Positions 1-9,545 of a stretch of 64,000 nucleotides of DNA are shown here, in pieces (position 1 is the first letter of the stretch; each line of letters opens with the position of its first letter). The notes under the pieces are model-generated. The model was not told the DNA's origin. It saw nothing but the letters and a program-made list of their open reading frames with translations, and did no database searches. Source of the DNA: Thinopyrum elongatum (Eukaryota; Streptophyta; Magnoliopsida; Poales; Poaceae); the NCBI GenBank assembly GCA_011799875.1, contig CM022299.1, positions 340,471,307-340,535,306 on the forward strand, read 5' to 3'. The translations under genes and the position numbers were made by a program.

Positions 1-900
1 GGCGGGTGACGTCAGCATTGGCCTTTTCGTGGACGGACACGCCTATTGCATAAGGGAAGGCCGCGGTTTGGACACTGGAGACAACGGGGACGTGCCAGGA
101 CGGTGGCGAGAGGAGGCGATGACAGAACGTGGCAGACGGCGAAAAACCAAGGGCTTGTATAACTACCACCCGAAAACATCAACTATATACCCTCATCCCC
201 GTTCGTTCTCTCATCATGCCGTCAAAATCACACATGGCCAAACAACACCACACGCGCGCCTAGCGACCCAGAAAGTAAGCTCCTAACGAATGGCGCCGGA
301 GATCGACGAACCAATGTCGATTAGATACCAGACGCACCTGCAAATCCACATATGGCGCCTCCAGAAGACCACAACCAAAACAGGCACGCGAACCCCACAC
401 TGACCAAACATCCACCCAACCGACGACCCCCGCCACCCACTCCCCTCACAAAAATCAAAACCCCCTTCCGCCCTAAAAAATTACATCCACAGTCCACCCA
501 AACATACAGCATTATCACACAAGCAACACAATAATCAGTATACAAAGAAACTGAAACAGAAAGGGAAGAAATCAGACCCTTAAACGCAGCACAGGAAGCC
601 AAAGAAGAAGCAGAGGAAACCTGCAAGCGGCTGACGCCCTCCACGCCTCCACCCACCCAGCAGATCACAGAGATCGACGCGAGGATGAACACTCCGGCGA
701 TAGAAACAACACACTCCCCCGAGAGAAGAACACCGCCGCCCTCCTCTGCGAATCGAAGAAAAGGGCAAGACCCCTAGCCGCCACCGCCTATGCTATCGTG
801 AGAGACAATGCTAGACCAGAAGGAACCAGCGACACAGGGTAAAAGGCCTCCCACGCCCAGTCAAAAGCCCATTTACAAACCGACCATAGGCTAAACTGGG
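1..900. other. Intergenic, no recognised gene
   Basis: I see no convincing gene here. The stretch is C- and A-rich with only short, unconserved open frames. A TATA-like stretch (ctatatacc) sits near 183-191, but no coding frame follows it. It may be the tail of a larger repeat that enters the window from the left. Confidence 0.4.
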
Positions 901-1034
901 CCCACATACCGCCTAAGCCTGCTAAATCCTATTCGGCGCCCGTTGCGCCGGTTAAAGGCATCGGCGCAAACGGGCGCACACCCTCCCCTCCGCTTTGGGC
1001 CGGCCCAGTTACCCTTTTTCCTTCTGTTTTTAAA

Positions 1035-1130
1035 ACGCCAAAAAAATGTGTACCATACGTGGTTCGATCCCGCGACCCCTCTCATTCAGTGCTAGCGCCG
1101 ATAGCCAACTAGCCAACCAACCTGACGTGT
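1035..1130 (-). other. Second tRNA-like module, opposite orientation
   Basis: Read on the minus strand this stretch has an A-box-like TGGCTAGTTGG (one base short of the consensus), then a T-arm-like GGGATCGAACC, then CACG and a run of Ts around 1035-1042. It resembles the module at 1876-1957 both in layout and just after the B box (ACGTA, then CATTTTTT). The two modules face away from each other across the minisatellite. It is more decayed than the right-hand copy. Confidence 0.4.
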
Positions 1131-1875
1131 TTTGCTACATTCTTTTTCTCCTTTTCACCTTTTCCTTTTTTATTTTTATTTTCTTTTTTTCAAAAATAGG
1201 TGATCCTTTTCTTTTCTCTTTTTTCCCTTTTCTTTTTTCTTTTTTCAAAATACGTGAACTTTTTCCATCAGAATTGATGAACTTTTTTTTCTGAATTCGG
1301 TGAACTTTTTTCGATATTCATGAACTCTTTTCGAATTCGTGAACTCTTTTTGAAAATCCATGAACAATTTTTGAAATCAATGAACTTTTTTCAAATTATG
1401 AACATTTTTAATCAAAACCGATGAACCTTTTTTAAATCTGTGAACTTGTTTTCAAAATCTGGTGAACTTTTTTCAAATGCATGCACATTTTTTTATCAAA
1501 AACGATGAACTTTTTCCAAATCAATGAACTTATTTTTAAAATCCGGTGAACTTTTTTCAAATGCATGAACATTTCTTTATCAAAACCGATGTACTTTTTC
1601 CAAATCAATAAACTTTTTTTCAAAATCTGGTGAACATTTTTCAAATTCGAGATTTTTTATATAAAAATCAATGAACTTTTTTTGAATCCGTGAACGTTTT
1701 TCAAAATTAATGAATTTTTTATTTTCGTGAACATTTCTTTGAAGATCCCTGAACTCTTTTTCAAAATCGATGAAGTTTTTAAAAAAATCGCAAATTTCTG
1801 TTTCCTTTTTTCAAATATTTGTACCAGGACTGAAACATGGGTCAAGTAGTACTGTTTTCCAATAAAGCACAACAA

Positions 1876-1957
1876 AGTGACGTGGTGCAGTGGTTCTAGA
1901 GCGAAGTCCATTGTCAATAGCATGTGGGTTCGAATCCCACGTACAGAAGCATTTTTT
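1876..1957 (+). other. tRNA-like Pol III module (SINE-like head)
   Basis: A consensus A box (TGGTGCAGTGG, 1883-1893) and B box (GGTTCGAATCC, 1927-1937) lie 44 bp apart, the spacing found in tRNA genes. A perfect T-arm (GTGGG, loop, CCCAC) and a T6 run at 1952-1957, a Pol III-type terminator, complete the unit. The acceptor and anticodon stems do not pair, so this is not a functional tRNA gene. It looks like a tRNA-derived head of a repeat or SINE that could still be transcribed by Pol III. Confidence 0.55.
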
Positions 1958-2492
1958 CCTTGCCATTTGTTTTTTGAGGATACTCGAGCGAAGCTGGGCC
2001 GGGGAGCATATAGGCATTACGTCCTTATTATCATCGAACATTATCCAACTGCATCTGTAGCTAATACTCCATTCAAGACCAATATTCACCATGCATCCCA
2101 AAGTATCAAGTAACAAAACAGAGTTGTGCATTAAGCAAGGTGGCATAATGTTGATAGTTAATCCCTTTACCTATGATTTCGTCACCAAGACAACTAGGCA
2201 ACTATCTTTTTATCCTTGGTGGCAATAACACAATAGAAGCCTTTTTTCTGCTTTTCACTAAGATAGATTACTTAAAAGGTTAAACCCGACCAACATACAT
2301 AACTCCATCTTGGAGATCATTCATCTAAACATGGTCAGTGCAATACTAATAGATCAAAGAGTGTGTACATATATAAAACATGCATGAAAGAACCAAATAA
2401 AAATCCATATATGATCTGATCATAAAGTGATAATTCATCACACCGGAAGAAACACACCGGGAATTACTTCAGATTGATCACAATCATATTAA

Positions 2493-3048
2493 TCAGCTCA
2501 TGTGATCTTTGTATTGAAGAATATGAGAGAGGAGATACCACACATACATTGCTATGGACACATAGTATGAATCACACATGTTCAACGGAACAACGGAGTT
2601 GATAAAGAAGGCTCTGACTTCAATTTTCCTCTCAGACATATTACCGGAGAAAGACCAAAGATTGGATCGCCTTGGATTGGGATGAAGCCGCGGTGTAAAA
2701 ATTCCTCGATAGATATGTTCAGGGTTAGGGGGTATATCTGAAGGCATCAGGGCGGAGCTGCCAGGGCAATGCACTGTGGGCCCCATGCGGCCATGTGATG
2801 TGGCCTGGCCAGCCCCTCTAGCCCATTTTTGGCCGGGGTGATCTCCTAGTGATTCCTTCGGGTAGCATACTTTACTTTATTGGTTTTGTCCCCGGAAATA
2901 TTTATTTACGTCATACAAAAACAACAACTGGCTTGTCACTGGATTGATATGTTAGTCCAATAAAACCATAGAAATTATGCCAAAAATATGTATAAATAAT
3001 AATTATAGCATGAGCATTAAAATTTATAGATACGTTTGAGACATATCA
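2493..3048 (-). mobile_element. Eroded LTR fragment of the TGATACGTCTC family
   Basis: Read on the minus strand from 3048, the sequence starts TGATATGTCTC and continues with a highly diverged version of the LTR start seen at 43139 (minus) and 43446 (plus). Shared landmarks include a 'gactaacatat' block and 'atccagtg'. No partner LTR or internal region is visible, so it is a relic or solo LTR. The 3' limit is a guess. Confidence 0.5.
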
Positions 3049-4110
3049 GTACTTGGTTTCTTGAGTGGCTCTGGTCCAGCTGGTGTCCCTCTGGGGATTT
3101 GTGTTAGAATAGAATATAGACTATGATGCTTTGGTCCCGAGTGGTTCGACAACCAACTAGTGGCCTGCTGGAGGCGCGTCGCAACTTCCCATCACTCGGG
3201 CATATCTGAGTGGACTCGTCCCCCAGGATTCAACCATCAAAACCCTTAGTTGGTGGTGCTGTGACCTGAATGACTCGGTTTCTGGCTAGCGGCATGCTGG
3301 AAGCATACTATAGTTGCATAGATTGGAGCGCGTCCCAAAATCCATGAGATCCGTGAAGTTCAGGGGCCATAACCTCACATCAAACATGCACTTGAGTGCA
3401 AATGGTATCGTCGTCCAGGCAATCTTTGATAAAAAGTTTGTTGGGAAGCAATCATCATGTGTTTTTCATGTCTTCAATTAATTGGGCGCCATAAGCGAAA
3501 TCACACGCCACTTAGCCCGTCATGGGGCCCTTCGCAAAAAGGCCATACTAAATGTGTGGTCATGATATCTTCTCCAGGGCGCTAATCCGACATGATCATG
3601 GCCTTAGTGACTTCCCATCCATGTTCAACAACGTTCCGACAATGAAGCGACAAGCGTCTATGATCATCTCCCCTAAAGGGTGAAGACAATTGACTTGTAG
3701 ATACACCGGTGCAAACTTGGCCAAAAGGGCCATGCTTTGTGGGCTGGCCCAAAAGCATGCGTGCCCGACACGACACGTGCCCAACCCTGCATGCAGCAAG
3801 CCTGGAGACGTGCCTAGGCCACGAGGCGAGGCACGTGTGTCGTCCCATCATGACACGGTTAGTAGGTGGGCCATCCCATGAATGGCATGGCCGACATGAC
3901 CACCAGGCACGCCACCACCTCTGCGAGCAGTTAGAGGAGAGGGGACACATGGCACACCGGGAGGATAGGGTGATTTGAGTCGTTGGGAAAGCGGAGTGGG
4001 GTGAGCATGGCACATTTAGGTTGGGGCGTTTAGGGGTAGTTTTGGCCCGTTTAAGTAGTTTATTTAGTCGTTGGACGGGTAAATTGGTCTAGAATTTGCC
4101 AATGTTTTGC
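3049..4110. other. Intergenic / hAT upstream region
   Basis: No gene is recognised. From about 3690 to 3860 the DNA is rich in short GGCCC, CACGTG-like and CGACACG motifs. This resembles the subterminal regions of grass hAT elements and fits the transposase relic that follows, but I could not define terminal inverted repeats. Confidence 0.35.
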
Positions 4111-4118
4111 TATAAATA
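4111..4118 (+). promoter_or_regulatory. TATA box of the dead hAT transposase gene
   Basis: TATAAATA lies 43 bp upstream of the inferred original start codon at 4154, a normal distance for a plant core promoter. The gene it served is now a pseudogene. Confidence 0.55.
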
Positions 4119-4449
4119 GGGTTTCCCAACCCTCTCATTTCCCACACTCAAACATGGCTGATCACAATTAGTTTGATACCTTCCAAGCAAGTGATTTTGA
4201 GATTGACATACCCGAGTTTATCGATCCAAATCCCCACAATACTGCTTATTCTCCTCTCGATGATAATACACCTTCACAATCTGGTGCCCATTCCATTAGT
4301 GCCAACACTTCCTCCACCACCACCAGTGCAAAAAATGGCTCGTCACGAAACCTCTGAGGTGTGGGAGCACTTCGATGAAGAAATAATTGAAGTGAATGGT
4401 GTCTGCTGGATTAGAGCTAAGTGCAAAAGTTGCGACAGCGTGTATCCGT

Positions 4450-4482
4450 GCGCGCGCGCGGGGGGGGGGGGGGGGGGGGGGG
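4450..4482. repeat. CG/poly-G simple repeat inside BED finger
   Basis: A short CG dinucleotide run passes directly into more than 20 consecutive G residues. It sits between the Cys pair and the His pair of the transposase zinc finger and explains the poly-glycine frames seen here. The run length is likely to be unstable or poorly sequenced. Confidence 0.85.
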
Positions 4483-5970
4483 CTGTAAAGAAAGGAGGAA
4501 CCGATCACCTGAAGGGGCACATCAAACGCCCACACCAAGAAGGATGGAGAGTCCGCGGCGAGACGGACCACACTCAAGTTCAACCCCGACGGTTCAATAC
4601 GTAATTTCAGCTATGATGCTAATTTTCTAAGAGAAGCTCTTTGTCGTTTAATTGTTGCTAATGATTTACCATTTGGTTTTAACGGGTCTGGCGCTTTTAC
4701 CGAATATATTCAAACTACTCATACTCCTAATTTCAAACTAGTTTCTAGACAAACTACAACTGCGGATATGAAAACTTTATGCAAAAGGTGTTCTTATGAA
4801 AACAAAAGAAGACTTTACTACATGAAAATTTCATTCTCTTTAACATTTGATATCTAGATTAGTCGGGCAACGCAAGAGTACATTAATATGGTTGCTCATT
4901 ATATTTTTGAAAAGTGGAAACTGCACAAAAGAAAATTAATTGACGTAGCACATACTGGTGAGAACATTGTTGAAGCTGTACTTAAAGCTGTGAATAATTT
5001 TGTTTCACCAACAAGATTTTGGCAGTAACTTCGGATAATGCTTCGACAAATACTAGTGCAATGAATGTCCTCGTCTATTTTCCGTATATGGTGCATCTTT
5101 TTTACTGCATCAACATTGTGCTAGCCATATAATTAATCTTATTGCTAAATGTGTTTTAGAGAGATGTGAAACACACATTAACATTTTGTGCAACTGCAAT
5201 ACCTTTTATTGGTGCTTCTAATCAACGACTTGCAAACTACGCGAGATATTGCATAGCTATAGGGGCAACTCCTCATAAGTATAATTTAAACATGCCTGTT
5301 AGATGGAACTTTACATATATGATGCTTAAGTCACTTCTCCCTAACAAAGGTGCTTTTGGGGGATTTGTTAACGTGAATTATGAAACACAACTAATCACTG
5401 CTAAAATTGGCATGTTGCTCAAGTATTGACTATGTTCATTATCCCACATCTCCTTTAATGCTGCATAATATTTTAGAGATTGCTACTCACCTGAAAGCAT
5501 ACGGAAATGATGGAATTTCATGTGTAGCTGTTGCGCATGTAAATTCAAATATTTGAAATATTGGAAACATATTCCTATCTTGTATGCATTTGAATTTATT
5601 TGGGATCCTAGGGCTAAACTTGTGGTGTTAGGTAATGCCCTGTTGTACTATTTGCGGTCGTAAGTGTAGATTTATTCTTCTTATTTCACTGATGTTCATG
5701 ATAAGCTTTCTGAAGTTTATGGTATGTACGAACAAAGTATGGTGGAGTCTGGATGCAACGGCCTCCACTAGCACCAACTGCAGGAAAAAAATAAAGGAGA
5801 CTGAAGCAAGATATTTGGTTCTTCCCCCCTCTGTACCGAGCTCTTCCATAGTCGCAACAATGCCCGTGCTTAGAGGTGGTAGGGAGTTAGCAAAGTACCT
5901 CAACAGAGACAAAATCAGCTTTAATGATGATGATGAGTTCAACAGACTACAATGGTGGCATGACCACAAG

Positions 5971-6400
5971 GGGCAAATATCTGGTACTCCCACCCCTAGG
6001 GTGCTCCCGGTGCTCCAAAACTCGGTAGCACATTTTTAAATGTTCGAAAAATTCTAAAAAAAATCTAGCACATTGACACAACATCAAAGTATGTTGTCAA
6101 AAAAATATGCAATCAAAATTCGAAACATAGCTTGAGAAACATAAATGACAAATTCGACAGTAAATAATACACAACATAAGTTGGGCTTTAGATTAGGCCC
6201 ATTATCACATTGATGTCCATTTTGTCATTTTTGTATCTCGAGCAATGTTTTGAATTTTGATTTGAATTTTTCTAACAACATACATTGATGTTGTGTCAAT
6301 TTGCTGGAGTTTTTTCAGAATTTTTTGAACATTTTAAAATATGCTACCGAGTTTGGAGCACCGGGAGCACCCTAGGGGTGGGACTACTAGGTATTTCCCC
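5971..6400. mobile_element. Mutator-type MITE (430 bp) in hAT gene
   Basis: The ends form inverted repeats of about 70 bp. Left: GGGCAAATA, then a 'cccacccctagggtgctccc' block. Right, reverse complement: GGGGAAATA, then the same block. An exact 10-bp target duplication, TGACCACAAG, flanks it at 5961-5970 and 6401-6410. A duplication of 9-10 bp and long terminal inverted repeats fit the Mutator superfamily. The element codes for nothing recognisable. Removing it restores the hAT reading from HDHK into LTYSV. Confidence 0.85.
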
Positions 6401-6909
6401 TGACCACAAGCTTACATATTCGGTGTTATCCATATTAGCACGGGATGTGTTAGCAGTATCCGTCTCAATGGTATCATCTGAGTACGCTTTCAATCTAGCT
6501 GGAAGAATACTTGAGGAGAGAAAAACTAGTCTCACCCGGGATATGGTGGAAACACTAATGACCGTGAGCCCAAACGCACTGCAATCCACATTCCAAATTC
6601 TTGCCGTTCACGAAGAAGAACGGAAGAATAGTTGTAATCTTTGTATTTTTGATTTTTATTTTGTAATTTAGAGCGTACATTTTTGTAATTTTCTTTTCTT
6701 TTGTAATTCAGAGCGTGGCTTTGTATTTTTTTTCTTCCCAACGATAAAAGGTTTTAATGAGGCAACCACTAATAAAGCTCAAGATTTATCCCATATGACA
6801 CTTTGCCTCATTTTTTTTGTTTTTCTGTATTTTTTTAATAAACTCTTTAGATTTTTCTAATTTTTAAGTAATTAGGCTAGAAAAGGAATAATGTGCCGAA
6901 CGACCCATT

Positions 6910-8060
6910 AGATACTAAACATGCCATGGGTCGACATGTTTATTTCATGGGGGATGACTTATGTCTCGCTTGATGTGAGACACAACTACTTCTCGCCTCA
7001 AGCGGTTGAGACAATGGGTCGGCCCAGCGTGCTGGAGGTTGCAGGCTTTAAAGCGCTTTTTTCACATTTTTGTTTTATTTTCTTACTTCCTTTTTTCCTT
7101 ATATATTAGAAAACACTTTACATAAAATTTAGAAAAAAAATGTTAAACATGCATTTGAAAAGTGTTGAACATGTATAGAAAATGTTTCCGATGTATACAA
7201 ATTATTCGAAAAAATACTAAACATGTATAACAAGTTTCACATGTATAAGAAAAATGTATGATGTGTACGAAAAAAGTAGACATTAAAACATGAATTTGAA
7301 ACATGATATTAATCATGTATATAAAAAGTGGCAAACATGTATAAAAATATATTTTAGATGTATACAAAAAATGTACCATGTGTATGAGAACAATAGACAT
7401 CAAAATATATATTTGGAAAAAGTTTTAAAATGTATTTTGAAAAATGTGAAACATGTACTAAAAATGATAAACATGTATACAAATTTTTTTGGGTGTATAA
7501 AAAATGTAAGATGTGTAAGGAAAAAGTAGACATAAAAATATATTTAACAAATGTTAATCATGTATATGCTAAATGTTAAGCTTGTATTAGAAAATGTTTT
7601 AGATGTAAACAAAAAATGTACAATGTGTACGAAAACAATAGACATAAAAAAGTATATTTGACAAAAAAAATGTAATCATGTATTTACAAAATTAAATGTG
7701 TATTGAAAAATGTTTTTGTCATATAAGAAAGTGTACAATTTGTAAGAAAAGTATAGACATGTGTTAAAAAAGAAAGATGAACAAAGACATAAACAAAGAA
7801 AACCATAGAGAAAACGAAAACAAAAAAACTGGAGAAAACCAGTGAAAAAAATAAAAAGAAACAAATAAAACAAGAAAACGGTGAAGAAAGAAAAAGAAAC
7901 AAAGAAAACAACAAAGGAAGAAAAGAAAGAAAAATAATGTGAAAACCGAGAAAGAACAAATAAATTTGGTGAAAAAAAGGAAAAAAATAGAGGAAAGCAA
8001 AGTAGAGTGAATTACAGCAACACAAGCGACTATAGCTAACGGGCCGGCCCATATGCACGG
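6910..8060. repeat. AT-rich ATGTATA/AAATGT repeat array
   Basis: Degenerate units of about 30-40 bp, built on aaatgt, aacatgta and gtatac cores, fill 7100-7780. A purine-rich aaagaaac tract (7780-7990) and a GGGCCGGCCC motif near 8041 follow. The same order occurs at 23880-24700. It belongs to the same general class as the TGAAC array at 1-2 kb. Open frames here are artefacts. Confidence 0.6.
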
Positions 8061-8083
8061 CAAGATATAGCATCCGTGTACTT

Positions 8084-8484
8084 TTCTGGGAGCTTCTTCG
8101 GTCACATTCAGATTTGTTTCAGAACCAACAACGCTTGAAGCCTTGGCTATTCGTGAAGGACAAGCAATCGTAGAGGATCTTTATGCTCATAAAATTCATA
8201 TTGCGACGAACTGCAAGACGGTGGTGAATGACATCAAGGAGAATTCGTCGCCGGAGTATGGTGCCATCGTGCATGAAATAATAGAACGATCTAGGAGTTT
8301 TACTGCCTGTAATATCGTTCATGAGTTTAGGAGCTCGAATTTCGAGGCTCACAACCTCGCTAAGCATCCGTTAACACTCGGGTTTGGTCGCCATGTTTGG
8401 TTAGGCCAACCCGGGAAACTTCATTTTTTACCTGTAAATGCTTCGTTATGAATAAAGCTTATCGAGTTTGTCTCAAAAAAAAAA
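8084..8484 (+). mobile_element. 5'-truncated LINE with RNase H domain and poly(A)
   Basis: An open frame running to 8451 encodes an RNase H-like (RVT_3 type) domain common at the C-terminus of grass non-LTR retroelements. Landmarks are LEALAIREG at the start, an NFEAHNLAKH block and a final GRHVWLGQP. AATAAA lies just after the stop and a run of 10 A residues ends the insert. A direct repeat, ATCCGTGTACTT (8072-8083 and 8484-8495), flanks it, with its first A possibly part of the poly(A). Truncation at the 5' end, poly(A) and a variable-length duplication are the signature of target-primed reverse transcription. Confidence 0.8.
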
Positions 8485-8837
8485 TCCGTGTACTTCATGT
8501 GACGTGCCTGAGCCTTTAGACAAGGCACGTGTGCCGGCACGACAAGGCCCCTTTATAAACGTGTCCCGGGCCATGCCGGCAAGATGACCAGGTATGCTCC
8601 AGTTTATCTGTTCTATTTTTATTTTATTTTTTACCCCTAAAAAAATCTGTTCTATTTTTAGACTATTTGTATGTACTCCCTCGGTTTTATTTACTTTACA
8701 TATTAGTTTTGTATCGAGTCAAACTTTGTAAACTTCGACATAGTTTATATAAAAATGTACTGTATTAAGTTCGCAATACCAAATCAATACCATTAGCATC
8801 ATCAGTTAATGTTTTTTAGCTTTTTTTATACCATATA

Positions 8838-9142
8838 CTCCTTCTGTAAACAAATACTCCCTCCGTTCCAAAATATAGTGCGTCCTCGGTTTCCGTGCTT
8901 CAACTTTGACCATAAATTTAACCAATGGGACCAACTGCGACGGGAGCAAAAGTTATACCAATGAATTCGTATTCAAACGAAGTTTTCAATTATATAATTT
9001 TTCCTCCCGCCGCAGTCGGTCTCGTTGGTTAAATTTATGGTCAAAGTTGAACCTCGGGAAACGCGGGCGCACTACATTTTGGAACGGAGGGAGTATAATA
9101 CTATAGTGATATAAACGGTCTTGTATTTGTTTACAGAGGGAG
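8838..9142. mobile_element. Middle Stowaway MITE (level 2)
   Basis: The ends CTCCTTCTGTAAACAAATA and TATTTGTTTACAGAGGGAG are inverted repeats flanked by TA dinucleotides at 8836-8837 and 9143-9144, the Stowaway/mariner target site. It is itself interrupted by the MITE at 8857-9093. Confidence 0.8.
8857..9093. mobile_element. Inner Stowaway-like MITE (level 3)
   Basis: A 237-bp element begins CTCCCTCCGTTCCAAAATA and ends with the inverse, flanked by TA at 8855-8856 and 9094-9095. Long inner inverted repeats around 'aactttgaccataaattta' let it fold into a near-complete hairpin. It is the youngest of the three nested MITEs. Confidence 0.88.
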
Positions 9143-9310
9143 TATATTTCTTTTGTGAAAGTTTAGATTATTTTTGATAAATTTAGTCAAGCTTTATAAA
9201 GTTTGATTTAGGTCAAGCTAACAAGAGCAGTAAATAAAAACAGAGGGACTTAAACAACGGGGCAATGCCGTCCTCGAAAGAAAAAGAGTAACAATCATGC
9301 CGGCGTCATG

Positions 9311-9458
9311 GAAAAATTAGATCTTTTGCCCCACTTTACTTCTCACTTAGATAATTTGCCCTTCCTGAGAGGCTGTCGGGTAAAGCCGGGGTCACTGATG
9401 ATTGAGACAACCCTGAAGTAAATCATCTAACCCAAGTGGGGCAAATCGTCTAATCTCC
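9311..9458. mobile_element. Short MITE just upstream of the PPR gene
   Basis: A 148-bp segment has inverted ends sharing a TTTGCCCCACTT block, and is flanked by the direct repeat CCGGCGTCATG (9300-9310 and 9459-9469). A target duplication of about 9-11 bp suggests the Mutator type. Its right end lies about 90 bp before the PPR start codon, so it probably sits in the promoter or 5' UTR. Confidence 0.65.
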
Positions 9459-9545
9459 CCGGCGTCATGCCAGCACTACCCTTTCCGTCCACGCAGCCTA
9501 GACACAAAAGTTCAAGCGGCGGCAGTCAAATCGAACTCGAGACAT

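Larger units (their letters stand above)
998..1957. repeat. TGAAC minisatellite bounded by tRNA-like modules
   Basis: From about 1250 to 1800 a unit of roughly 25-30 bp is repeated many times. Each unit is a TGAAC core followed by a T-run and a short A-rich spacer. The array starts after a GGGCCGGCCC motif and a T-rich stretch, and ends next to a tRNA-like sequence at 1876-1957. This organisation matches an abundant Triticeae repeat type often grouped with non-autonomous Mutator-like elements; that assignment is from memory. The open frames on the minus strand here are artefacts of the repeat. Confidence 0.7.
4154..6671 (+). pseudogene. hAT-superfamily transposase pseudogene
   Basis: The gene once encoded an Ac-like hAT transposase, a nuclear DNA-cutting enzyme of the RNase H fold. 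The likely start is ATG 4154, which meets a TAG four codons later. A BED-type zinc finger follows, with C-x2-C near 4415-4430 and a His pair near 4515-4540, but a CG/G simple repeat at 4450-4482 cuts through it. The catalytic region (4600-5620) survives only in fragments across several frames. The C-terminal hAT dimerisation domain is clear: a WWHDHK block ends at 5970, and after a 430-bp MITE insertion it resumes with LTYSVLSILARDVLAVSVS and a GRILEERKTSLT block (6409-6600). Stops, frameshifts and insertions make it non-functional. Confidence 0.85.
8676..9249. mobile_element. Outer Stowaway-like MITE (level 1)
   Basis: The left end CTCCCTCGGTTTTATTTACT and the right end AGTAAATAAAAACAGAGGGA are inverted repeats, next to TA on the left and a mutated TA on the right. 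Internal agtcaaactttgtaaactt-type sequence is typical of Stowaway elements. It contains the two younger MITEs at 8838-9142 and 8857-9093. Confidence 0.7.

Noticed and set aside
1876..1957. A functional tRNA gene
   Set aside because: Promoter boxes and T-arm fit, but the acceptor and anticodon stems do not pair.
7676..8105. Hydrophobic Phe/Leu-rich minus-strand frames resembling membrane proteins
   Set aside because: They arise from the purine-rich tract of an AT-rich repeat; the same happens at 24358-24771.
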